64,000 bases of DNA, taken from positions 10,423-74,422 of the forward strand of contig DATFXM010000185.1 in assembly GCA_035315885.1 (NCBI GenBank). Reading direction: 5' to 3'. Below are positions 43,362 to 51,092 of the stretch, one piece after another (the stretch's first letter is position 1; each line of letters opens with the position of its first letter). A model generated the notes under the pieces. The model had not been told where the DNA came from. It searched no databases and saw only the letters and a program-made list of their open reading frames with translations. This stretch comes from DATFXM01 sp035315885 (GTDB lineage Bacteria; Acidobacteriota; Blastocatellia; UBA7656). A program made the translations under genes and the position numbers.

Positions 43362-44300
43362 AAGTGCTGAGTGCTAAGTGCTGAGTGCTGAGCCCTGAGT
43401 CGGACGCTTCTGGATGTTCCACCTGCGGCCCTCCGCTAAAGAGTACCCGGATTCGATGGACTCACCGTCGATAGGTCCCTCATCCCCTCATCCCCGGCAG
43501 GCGATCAACAATCGAATGGTTTCGAGCGCGCTCAGGGCGGCGTTTGCGCGCAAATGCATTAGCGGCCATCTCCGCAAACGCAAAAAACAGGAGCAATCCA
43601 GATCAAGAAACGAAGCACTGTAATGCCGTATTCCAGATCTGTTGGTGCTCTGGGTTAAGATCGGCCAAATAGCGCAGGTAGACAACGACGACTCGGTTCC
43701 GGTTGGAATCATACGCGATGCCGAAGGTATCTAGCAGTACTTTATCGCGGTCGTCTGTATCTGATGATTCATAGTGCTTCCTCTTCATTGATATAGAGCC
43801 ACCAAAGTTTCAACCAGGCTTATAATGATCTCTACAGCAATGGAAACCCCTTCCAGTGGCAGTACTCAATCCCAAAGCCTTACAGACTTGGTTTACGGCT
43901 TTAGAAAACCAGTTAAGGTTGTTCGTTGGAGTTCAATGGGTCTTGATTTCACGCAGGCCTACAGCTATGGAAAGGCAGAATTCTATAACGAGTCCAAGAC
44001 CGCCAATCAGGAGAATTAAAGAAGCCAGGTACTGACAAGACTAGAGAGTGTCCTTTGGAAGCACTAAATAACTGCCATGAAGCAAACGAGACAAGTGTAA
44101 TGGCAAGCACTATAAGAATTGTGGAAAGAGCAATCAATCTAGTCCGAGTCACAGCCCACCTCCGTGTATCAGAAATAACGGGCATTGGCATGGAGGAAGC
44201 GCGAAGGAAACGTCAGGGACATTGCGGCCCGGCTTTACATTCCAGCGGGCCGGGATGAGAAGGATGCGGGTCAGGCATGCAATTCGTGCAAATTGAGACC

Positions 44301-44795
44301 TGCGATTCTAACCGGCCTATCAGCGGTTCTTTGCTGCGTGCATGCTAGACTGAGTTGCCAGGTTGAGCCGCGCATAACGTCTAAGGAAACGTCGCGCAAA
44401 ACGACAGTGTCATCGCGTAGTCGACACGGCTCGTGCTCAAATTCTTGCTTCTGAAGTCAGGCCGTCGATTGAAAACGTCGAGCCCGCATCGCCACTGATT
44501 GACTAGAGAGAATTGCAAATTGCACGCCTGACCCCTCTCAAAGGGCGGAAAGCAAGACTGACTGAATGACTAGAGAGAATTGCAAATTGCACGCCTGACA
44601 CCTCTCAAAAGGGCGGAAAGCGAGACTGACTGAATGACAGAGGGAATCGCAAAATTGCACGCCTGACCCTTGTCAAAGGGTCGGGAACTGCGATTCTAAC
44701 CGGCCTATCAGCGGTTCTTTGCTGCGTGCGTGTTAGACTGAGTTGCCAGGTTGAGCCGCGCATAACGCTCTAAGGAAACGGTGGCGCAAAACGCG
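44301..44795. repeat. 105-bp direct repeat pair
   Basis: 44301-44404 and 44689-44795 are nearly identical (about 100 of 105 bases, by eye), beginning TGCGATTCTAACCGGCCTAT and ending near CTAAGGAAACG. The second copy lies just after the stop of the 200-residue membrane protein gene (44803, minus strand). The copies bracket the REP-like tandem array. Confidence 0.9.
44500..44669. repeat. 67-bp tandem repeat x ~2.5 containing REP-like cores
   Basis: Units starting near 44500, 44567 and 44635 share GACTAGAGAGAATTGCAAAT, TGCACGCCTGAC and CTCTCAAAGGGCGGAAAG. Each contains AATTGCACGCCTGACCC, the reverse complement of the end sequence flanking the Y1 transposase at 45.9-47.0 kb. Confidence 0.9.
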
Positions 44796-44802
44796 CTGCA
44801 GC

Positions 44803-45405
44803 TCATGGTGACGCAACTTCATCGGCAGTGACTGCTGACTGCGTAGGCAATTCCGTGCCGTAGATTTCTTGTATCCTAGTCGCCCAGCGACGACCCAACT
44901 CTGTGAGATCAACGTAACTGGACAAGTCGAATTCAATGCCGTCCTTCATATCGGCAACCGTTCGGCCTGCCTTCACGGTGAGAAGGCCCATAGATCTGAG
45001 TCGCCTCAGCTCTCCGCGCAGAGGATGGCTGCCTCGATAGCCAGCGGTTGTGTGAGCAAATAGCTTTTTGATGTGGTTGACTTCGCGATCCGGGAGAAGT
45101 AGCGGGAGAATCAGTGCGATGTCGGCGAGGCGTTCTTCTTGTTTGTCCTGTCGTTCTCGGAGTTTCTCGATCAACTCAAATTTGAATTGGCCCAGGCTAA
45201 ATGTCTTCACCTGTCGAAGGAGCAGCAAGGCCCCGGCAACGCCGAGATAAAGGAGAGTGGTCTGGTCGAGACGAGTAGAAACAGTATAGCTGGAGGCACT
45301 AAACATGCGAAGCAACGCACCGAGCGCAGCGATTCCAGCTAAAATGACAAGGCCCCATCGGATCGGGGCTTCTACTGATTGTTGTCCGTGCGTATTCGTG
45401 TCCAT
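44803..45405 (-). CDS. Membrane protein with coiled coil and winged-helix-like C-terminus
   Basis: I do not recognise this 200-residue protein. Two N-terminal hydrophobic segments (IRWGLVILAGIAALGALLRM and QTTLLYLGVAGALLLLRQVK) form a hairpin in the membrane. A charged helix (ELIEKLRERQDKQEERLADI) follows, then a compact region with a possible winged-helix pattern (LRGELRRLRSMGLLTVKAGR). It ends in a Thr/Glu/Ala tail. The gene sits alone in repeat-rich DNA and its stop abuts the 105-bp repeat, so it may be part of a mobile cargo segment. No function assigned. Confidence 0.65.
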   Translation of the reverse strand: MDTNTHGQQSVEAPIRWGLVILAGIAALGALLRMFSASSYTVSTRLDQTTLLYLGVAGALLLLRQVKTFSLGQFKFELIEKLRERQDKQEERLADIALILPLLLPDREVNHIKKLFAHTTAGYRGSHPLRGELRRLRSMGLLTVKAGRTVADMKDGIEFDLSSYVDLTELGRRWATRIQEIYGTELPTQSAVTADEVASP

Positions 45406-45944
45406 TGGTTATGTCGTCGGTGGTGAAGGGCGTCAACATGAAGGCGCCAGAAAACTGGCTAACGCTTTTAGTCGACAAACTGCCTGTCCCAACCATCATT
45501 CGGATGAACTCTGACCCGCGTTTTCCCAATCTCCAAAATGCTTTTGACAGGCTTTGACGTCATCTATGAACGGTGACCGGCTGATATTCTCGTTCGATAA
45601 AGCCACGGATCCCAACCACTCGATTACCTCAGCGAGATTGTGTGGCGGACCTCGTCAAGCACGTTCCGTTTTTACGCAGCTGCCTCGGGCAAGGAGGAAG
45701 CCTCACCAGCTTTCGAGAGAACAACGAGAGCTTGCATCACGTTCTCCTGCGGAGCGCGCCAACTATACTGCCGAGTAAGTACTGATGCAAGCGAGAGGTG
45801 GCCAACGAGTAAGCAGGCTTGACTTTGTTGACACCTGGTTGAGACTCACATTTGCCGAATCGGTCCCAACGATTCGGAGGTGTGTAATGACTAATCGAAC
45901 AGGGGGTCAGGCGTGCAATTTGCAATTCGTGGGTGACCGGCCGT
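45406..45944. other. 539-bp spacer without a supported gene
   Basis: Only short frames without convincing starts are present. The right end (45904-45931) is the left REP-like end of the transposase unit. Nothing else is recognisable. Confidence 0.6.
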
Positions 45945-47000
45945 TCACGGTTTCCGTGACAGCCTGTCTCGCAGTCGCTCGAGCAACATCCTAGTCTCTA
46001 TCAAATCCGAATCCGCAATCTTTGCTTTCGCCGATTCGTAACGTCTGCTCACCACCGAGGCATCCAGCCCCGTCATCCGCGCCAACGCCGCGTTGCTCGC
46101 GCCAAGTTTGCGCCCAAGCATTATCAGGAGCTCCTTTACTAATACAACATCACGTTGCTTGCTGGGAACGCAGAACTCGCTCCGATCGGACCCGGTGACT
46201 TCTTCGAAAGTGCTTAGGAGCAGTTCCGGTTCAAACGATTCGCCGACGCGGAACTTGGGCTCTTCCCTGGGAATCTCGCCTATTCGACGTATTGTCTTTT
46301 CGACGAACTCCGCAGAACCCAGAATCCGACCCTGTTCTGCATTGTAGAATTCTTGCTTGTGACCCTCTTTAATTCCCGCTCGCACGAACAGATTGAACCT
46401 CTCCCGCGCCAACTTCTTTGTTGCACCAAAGTGCCTAAGAACTGACTCGACGTCCACCAGCCAAGGCACTTCCAACCCCACATAAGCGCGATGACTGCTG
46501 TAAGGAAAATCTTCCGGGCTGTTCACCATCCTCGCTCTCACTGGGTTTAGGTGAATGTAGCGCACAAGCTCGGCGAAGTATTGATCGCTTTCACACAGGA
46601 TTGATTTGTAACGTCCCTGAAGCAGGTGTCCGGTCTTCCGATACTTCCGATTGTGATATTGGCTATAGCTTGTAAGAAGCCGCATTATTCGACTAATCGA
46701 GTCGCGCCGTCTTTCAACGAGCAGGTGAATGTGATTCGTCATCAGGCAGTAGGCATAAAGGTAAAATGGCAGTTTTGACTTCTGAATTCCAAGCTCAAGC
46801 AGAAACTTGTGGTGATCATCGTCGGAGCGGAATATAAGCTGCCGGTTATTACCCCGCGTTACGATATGATAGAGCCCACCTTCGATTTCGAGCCTAGGCT
46901 TTCGCATAAACTAAAAAGGCGCGCCCCATCGCCATTACGGATTGTGGTGGATTTCGCAAAATTGTACGTGCGCGAATTGCACGAATTGCACGCCTGACCC
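45904..47000. mobile_element. REP-associated Y1 transposase unit with inverted REP-like ends
   Basis: GGGTCAGGCGTGCAATTTGC (45904-45923) on the left and, in opposite orientation, GAATTGCACGCCTGACCC (46983-47000) on the right flank a single Y1 transposase gene. Related copies lie 1.2-1.6 kb to the left (44268, 44510-44669). This is the layout of a RAYT with its REP sequences. Confidence 0.8.
45945..46907 (-). CDS. REP-associated tyrosine (Y1, HUH-type) transposase
   Basis: A 320-residue IS200/REP-type transposase. The start MRKPRLEIEGGLYHIVTRGN, the HUH motif MTNHIHLLVE (near residue 55) and the segment YRKTGHLLQGRYKSILCESD with LVRYIHLNPVRARMV are the RAYT signatures; the catalytic Tyr should lie within the latter region. 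The C-terminal part (LGASNAALARMTGLDASVVS) is a DnaA/KorB-like helix-turn-helix seen in long versions of this family. RAYTs mobilise REP sequences by single-strand cleavage. The gene is intact, so the nearby REP-like copies may still be mobile. Confidence 0.93.
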   Translation of the reverse strand: MRKPRLEIEGGLYHIVTRGNNRQLIFRSDDDHHKFLLELGIQKSKLPFYLYAYCLMTNHIHLLVERRRDSISRIMRLLTSYSQYHNRKYRKTGHLLQGRYKSILCESDQYFAELVRYIHLNPVRARMVNSPEDFPYSSHRAYVGLEVPWLVDVESVLRHFGATKKLARERFNLFVRAGIKEGHKQEFYNAEQGRILGSAEFVEKTIRRIGEIPREEPKFRVGESFEPELLLSTFEEVTGSDRSEFCVPSKQRDVVLVKELLIMLGRKLGASNAALARMTGLDASVVSRRYESAKAKIADSDLIETRMLLERLRDRLSRKP

Positions 47001-47009
47001 TCTCTCTCG

Positions 47010-48554
47010 CTATGCCCAATAGCTGCGGTCGAGGGTTCGATACTGAATCGCTTCAGCTACGTGCAGGGATTCGATCCTCTCCTTCCCCTGTAAATCGGCC
47101 AGCGTGCGGCTTACCTTCAGGATCCGGTCATAGGCTCGTGCGCTCAGACCTAAGCGCGTGATTGCATTCTCGAGCTTGGCTTTAGATTCCGCGTCGACTC
47201 GACAGTACTTCCTGATCAACCTCGGAGACATCTGCGCGTTACAGTAAATGTTTTCGCCACGAAAACGTTCCAGCTGTACCTCTCGCGCCTTCACCACGCG
47301 CCGTCTGATCTCCTCCGAACACTCAGTCGGAGTGTCGCTGGCCAACTCTTTGAACTTCACCGCGGGAATGTCGATGTGAATGTCGATTCGATCCATCAGC
47401 GGCCCCGAGATCTTCGACAAGTACCGCTGAATTTGCATCAGAGTGCACTTGCACTCGCGCGTCGGGTCGTTGAAAAAGCCGCACGGACACGGGTTCATCG
47501 CGGCGGCCAAAATGAAGCGCGAAGGGAATGTCAACGACATGGCAGCTCGGCTTATCGTGACCCGGCCGTCTTCCAGGGGTTGCCGCAGAACTTCGAGCAC
47601 GTTGCGGTCGAATTCCGGAAGCTCGTCAAGAAACAGAAGACCGTTGTGCGCGAGCGAGACTTCGCCGGGCCTGGGGATGGCGCCGCCGCCGACCAGGCCC
47701 GCATCGGAGATCGTATGATGCGGTGCCCGGAATGGCCGCGCAGTCACGAGGCCGTGCGAGTCGGTCAATCCCACCACCGAATGAATCTTCGTGCACTCGA
47801 TCGCTTCTTCAAAATCCAGCGGCGGCATGATCGTAGGAATACGCTTGGCCAGCATAGTCTTGCCCGATCCGGGCGGGCCGATAAGAACAATGTTGTGGCC
47901 GCCGGCGGCCGCGGTTTCGATTGCGCGCTTTGCTTGTTGTTGTCCGCGAACTTCTCGGAAGTCTTCGTGATATTGACTCAGGGTGCCCAACAACTGCTCG
48001 GTATCAATTCGCATGGCAGGCATGACTTGATCGCTGTTGATCAACTCAGCAACCTGTCTGAGCGATCCGACGGGGAATACGTCGAGACCGAGGACTACTG
48101 CGGCTTCTCTTGCGTTTTCTTCGGGGGCAAACAAGCGGCGCATGCCCGCATTTCTCGCTGCGACAGCAATCGGCAGCGCACCCTTGACTGGCCGGACTCG
48201 GCCATCGAGAGACAGCTCACCTACGATCAGCGTATCGCTGATGGCATCCGGTTTCAGATCGCCGTTTGCTCCGAGGATTCCTACCGCGATCGGCAGATCG
48301 AAACTCGATCCTTCTTTCTTCACGTCGGCGGGCGCGAGGTTAACGGTGACTCGGTGGACAGGAAAGAAGAAGCCGCAGTTGTTGATGGCGGCGCGAATCC
48401 GTTCCCGGCTTTCGCGAACTGCGGGATCGGGCAGCCCTACCATGGTGAACGAGGCGGTTGAGCTATCGGCCGGTTTTGGAGTGAGGTCTACTTCAACGTC
48501 GATAACGTACGCATCAATGCCATAGACCGCGGCGCTTAGCGTCTTAAAGAGCAT
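47010..48554 (-). CDS. comM: YifB/ComM-family AAA+ ATPase
   Basis: A 514-residue protein of the Mg-chelatase-related YifB family. It has an N-terminal Lon-S5-like region (VGLPDPAVRESRERIRAAI, VNLAPADVKKEGSSFDLPIA), Walker A GPPGSGKTMLAKR near residue 225, HSVVGLTDSHGL and RPFRAPHHTISDAGLVGGG, Walker B LLFLDELPEF, a Cys cluster (NPCPCGFFNDPTRECKCT) and the C-terminal Mg_chelatase_C helical domain. In Vibrio and Haemophilus ComM promotes branch migration of integrated DNA in natural transformation. It is not part of the porphyrin chelatase at 19.6-27 kb; the shared AAA+ fold explains the usual annotation confusion. Confidence 0.93.
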   Translation of the reverse strand: MLFKTLSAAVYGIDAYVIDVEVDLTPKPADSSTASFTMVGLPDPAVRESRERIRAAINNCGFFFPVHRVTVNLAPADVKKEGSSFDLPIAVGILGANGDLKPDAISDTLIVGELSLDGRVRPVKGALPIAVAARNAGMRRLFAPEENAREAAVVLGLDVFPVGSLRQVAELINSDQVMPAMRIDTEQLLGTLSQYHEDFREVRGQQQAKRAIETAAAGGHNIVLIGPPGSGKTMLAKRIPTIMPPLDFEEAIECTKIHSVVGLTDSHGLVTARPFRAPHHTISDAGLVGGGAIPRPGEVSLAHNGLLFLDELPEFDRNVLEVLRQPLEDGRVTISRAAMSLTFPSRFILAAAMNPCPCGFFNDPTRECKCTLMQIQRYLSKISGPLMDRIDIHIDIPAVKFKELASDTPTECSEEIRRRVVKAREVQLERFRGENIYCNAQMSPRLIRKYCRVDAESKAKLENAITRLGLSARAYDRILKVSRTLADLQGKERIESLHVAEAIQYRTLDRSYWA

Positions 48555-48902
48555 CTGAGCCTCTCAAAGGTTTTAGGTGTTTATCAGGGAGGGAAGAGCG
48601 GAGTTCCCGCGCCTTGTGGAGTTAGAAAGATATTCAATCCCGCAGAAAGAATCCAGCGCCGCACGGAAATGGCGATGTCCCTGCGACGCGCGATTAACCA
48701 AATCAGGGTTTCACGCAATGGTTCTCAAGCAGCGCCAAGAGATCCCGTCCTTTTGCGTTCTTTGCGAACCCATTCTTTCGTTGCGTTGAATTCACCTCGG
48801 GTAATCGGTAATACCGGGGACAGCCCCAATTCATTGAGTCAAACATTGTCATCCCCCTGCCGCTGTAGGTAGGATACGGTTCGAGCGCTGATAGTAAGAA
48901 CA
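48555..48902. other. 348-bp divergent spacer, nothing firmly supported
   Basis: This lies between comM and the first ABC exporter and should hold both promoters. A loose inverted repeat, GGGTTTCACGCAA (48706) with TTTGCGAACCC (near 48770), resembles the element at 30702-30780. The ABC gene start is preceded by weak AGTAAGAACA only. Confidence 0.45.
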
Positions 48903-50792
48903 ATGGCAGAGGAACCAAAGCGTAAGCGAAGCGCCCGGGAGATGATTGCTTCAGTCCCCGAGATCTGGGAACTGTTGCGCCCGCGGCGCGGACTGCTCAT
49001 TGTCGGCTTCGTGCTGATGGCGATCAATCGAGTCTGTGGCCTCGTACTGCCTGCCTCGACAAAGTTTCTGATCGACGACGTCATCGGCAAGCGGCACGCG
49101 CAACTTCTTTTCCCACTCGTCGGCATAGTGCTGCTGGCGACCCTTGTGCAAGGGATCACCTCGTTTGCCTTGACGCAGTCGCTGTCAAAAGCTGCTCAGA
49201 GACTCATCGCAGAGCTGCGAAGGAAAGTTCAGGAACACATCGGCAGGCTCCCGGTCTCCTACTACGACGCAAACAAGTCGGGTGCTCTGGTGTCGAGGAT
49301 AATGAGCGACGTCGAAGGTGTTCGTAACCTCATCGGCACCGGACTCGTCGAGTTTGTTGGAGGTCTGCTCACCGCGGCGATAGCCTTTGTAGTCCTCGTA
49401 CGCATAAGCCCGTTGATGACCGGCGGTGCATTCGCGCTGCTGCTCGTAGTCGCACTCGCGCTCCGCAAAGCATTCTCAACCATTCGTCCGATATTTCGCG
49501 AGCGCGGCAAGATCAACGCCGAAGTGACCGGGCGTCTCACCGAATCGTTGTCCGGGGTGCGAGTGGTGAAGGGATATCACGCAGAGGCGCGCGAGCATCA
49601 GGTGTTTTCGTCGGGCGTTCAGCGGCTGCTCGACAATGTGCTCCGAACGCTGACGGCGATGTCGGTCATGGGTTTCTCCGCGACTGCGATGATGGGCTTA
49701 GTCGGTGCTCTGGTTATGTTCTTTGGTGGCCGGCAGGTGTTGAATGGCAGTCTCACGCTCGGCGAATTCTTCACCTACACTCTATTCCTGGGGTTCCTGG
49801 TCGCACCTCTGTTTCAGGTTGTTGGGATCGGAACGCAACTGACCGAGGCGATCGCCGGCCTCGAACGCACTCGCGAAGTTCTGAATGAGCGACCTGAAGA
49901 CGAAGATCCGCGCCGCACCGTCAGTGTTGGCAAGATTGACGGTGAAGTAGAATTTAGAAACGTTACCTTCGCGTATGAAGCAGACAAGACAGTCCTTCAC
50001 GATGTTTCATTTCATTCAAGACCCGGCACGGTGACTGCGCTCGTAGGCTCTTCGGGTTCGGGCAAGTCTACGATAGTCGGACTGATCTCCGCGTTTCACA
50101 TTCCACAGGAAGGAAAAGTCTTGCTTGACGGAGTGGATCTCTCGACGGTTCGGCTGGATTCGTTTCGTCGACATCTCGGGGTAGTGCTTCAGGACTCGTT
50201 TCTGTTTGACGGGACTATTCGCGAGAACGTCGCTTTCTCAGCTCCCGAGGCAACCGATGAACAGATCCTCGAGGCGTGTCGGATTGCGCGAGTGGACGAA
50301 TTCGCCGACAGATTTGAGAGCAAGTATGAAACGGTGATTGGAGAGCGTGGAGTGAAGCTGAGCGGCGGGCAACGCCAGCGCGTGTCGATCGCTCGTGCGA
50401 TTCTGGCTCGGCCGCAGATTTTGATTCTCGACGAAGCGACGTCGAGTCTGGATTCTGAATCGGAGATGATGATTCAGCAGGGGCTGTCATATCTTCTGCA
50501 GAGCTGCACGGCGTTTGTGATTGCGCATCGACTATCTACAATCAGGCGAGCGGATCAGATCTTGGTGGTGGAGCAGGGACAGATTCTGGAGCGGGGAACT
50601 CACGATGAGCTGTACGCGTTCGGGGGCCGCTATTACGACCTTTATACGAGGCAGTACGACCTCGAGAGCAATCTGTTTCTTGCACCCGGTGAAGGGGACA
50701 GACCTGTTGCTTCAGAGAAGGCGGCACTCAAAGAGGCGGGTGAGGCGGAGGGTCCGGACGCGTTGAGTTTGTTGAGGGGAGAGGTTAGGTAG
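48903..50792 (+). CDS. ABC exporter, fused permease-ATPase (MsbA-like)
   Basis: A 629-residue half-transporter: six membrane helices in residues about 25-320 (LLIVGFVLMAINRVCGLVLP, LFPLVGIVLLATLVQGITSF), then an ATPase domain with Walker A GSSGSGKST (about 381-389), signature LSGGQRQRVSIARAI (about 486), Walker B ILILDEATSSLD (about 507) and the H-loop AHRLSTI. Exporters of this type move lipids, peptides or drugs as dimers. A second complete half-transporter follows after 300 bases, so homodimers or a heterodimer are possible. Substrate unknown; lipid A/MsbA-like function is only one possibility. Confidence 0.93.
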   Translation: MAEEPKRKRSAREMIASVPEIWELLRPRRGLLIVGFVLMAINRVCGLVLPASTKFLIDDVIGKRHAQLLFPLVGIVLLATLVQGITSFALTQSLSKAAQRLIAELRRKVQEHIGRLPVSYYDANKSGALVSRIMSDVEGVRNLIGTGLVEFVGGLLTAAIAFVVLVRISPLMTGGAFALLLVVALALRKAFSTIRPIFRERGKINAEVTGRLTESLSGVRVVKGYHAEAREHQVFSSGVQRLLDNVLRTLTAMSVMGFSATAMMGLVGALVMFFGGRQVLNGSLTLGEFFTYTLFLGFLVAPLFQVVGIGTQLTEAIAGLERTREVLNERPEDEDPRRTVSVGKIDGEVEFRNVTFAYEADKTVLHDVSFHSRPGTVTALVGSSGSGKSTIVGLISAFHIPQEGKVLLDGVDLSTVRLDSFRRHLGVVLQDSFLFDGTIRENVAFSAPEATDEQILEACRIARVDEFADRFESKYETVIGERGVKLSGGQRQRVSIARAILARPQILILDEATSSLDSESEMMIQQGLSYLLQSCTAFVIAHRLSTIRRADQILVVEQGQILERGTHDELYAFGGRYYDLYTRQYDLESNLFLAPGEGDRPVASEKAALKEAGEAEGPDALSLLRGEVR

Positions 50793-51014
50793 TTCTGAGT
50801 TCTGAGTTCTGAGCTCTGAGATCTAAGAAAACAGAGTTCTGAGATCTAGAATCTGAGATTTGAGATTGAGGTACCGGTCTCTCCGCACGAGTGCACGAAC
50901 ACTCAGTCGACAAACTCGAAACCCCGAAACTAGAAACCCGCAACCCGAAACCCTAACTTGAAACCCCGCAACCCGAAGCGCTAAACTCGAAAGCCTAAAC
51001 CCGAAACCCCAGCC
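50788..51014. repeat. GAGTTCT and CCCGAAA/CCCTAAA heptamer arrays between the two exporters
   Basis: GAGTTCT-type units (with GAGCTCT, GAGATCT variants) run from the stop of the first exporter (50792) to about 50862. A different set, AACCCGA/AACCCTA/CCCGAAA, runs from about 50916 to 51012. Period is seven in both. They fill almost the whole 300-bp gap. Confidence 0.85.
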
Positions 51015-51092
51015 CTCCTTCCTTGACGACAACCGTCGAGCGCGTATAATCAATCGTTTAACCAGTGCCCCCCTCTACGAGCCTTTGAGTCT

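Larger units (their letters stand above)
43362..44802. repeat. 1.4-kb gene-poor region: heptamers, REP-like copies and a 105-bp direct repeat
   Basis: Directly after the DUF481 stop are GTGCTGA heptamers (43364-43398). Around 43797-43910 a frame gives FNQAYNDLYSNGNPFQWQYS, resembling the C-terminus of a transposase, with stops on both sides. REP-like copies of GGGTCAGGC(A/G)TGCAATT lie at 44268-44294 and three times in 44510-44669. A roughly 105-bp direct repeat is at 44301-44404 and 44689-44795. Short frames of 60-80 codons lack support. Confidence 0.75.

Noticed and set aside
43603..43788. A 61-codon minus-strand gene, whose upstream sequence continues past a TGA (second read-through candidate)
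   Set aside because: Upstream continuation is short, unrecognised and in decayed repeat-rich DNA, so a TGA there has no conserved Cys to support recoding.
44301..44795. The 105-bp direct repeats as integron attC sites
   Set aside because: Each has a partly palindromic core (GCGGTTC/GAGCCGC), but the two ends both read AAC in the same orientation, not RYYYAAC with GTTRRRY, and no integrase is visible.
47010..48554. A second magnesium chelatase subunit
   Set aside because: Architecture (Lon-like N-terminus, Cys cluster, Mg_chelatase_C) is that of YifB/ComM, not BchI or BchD.
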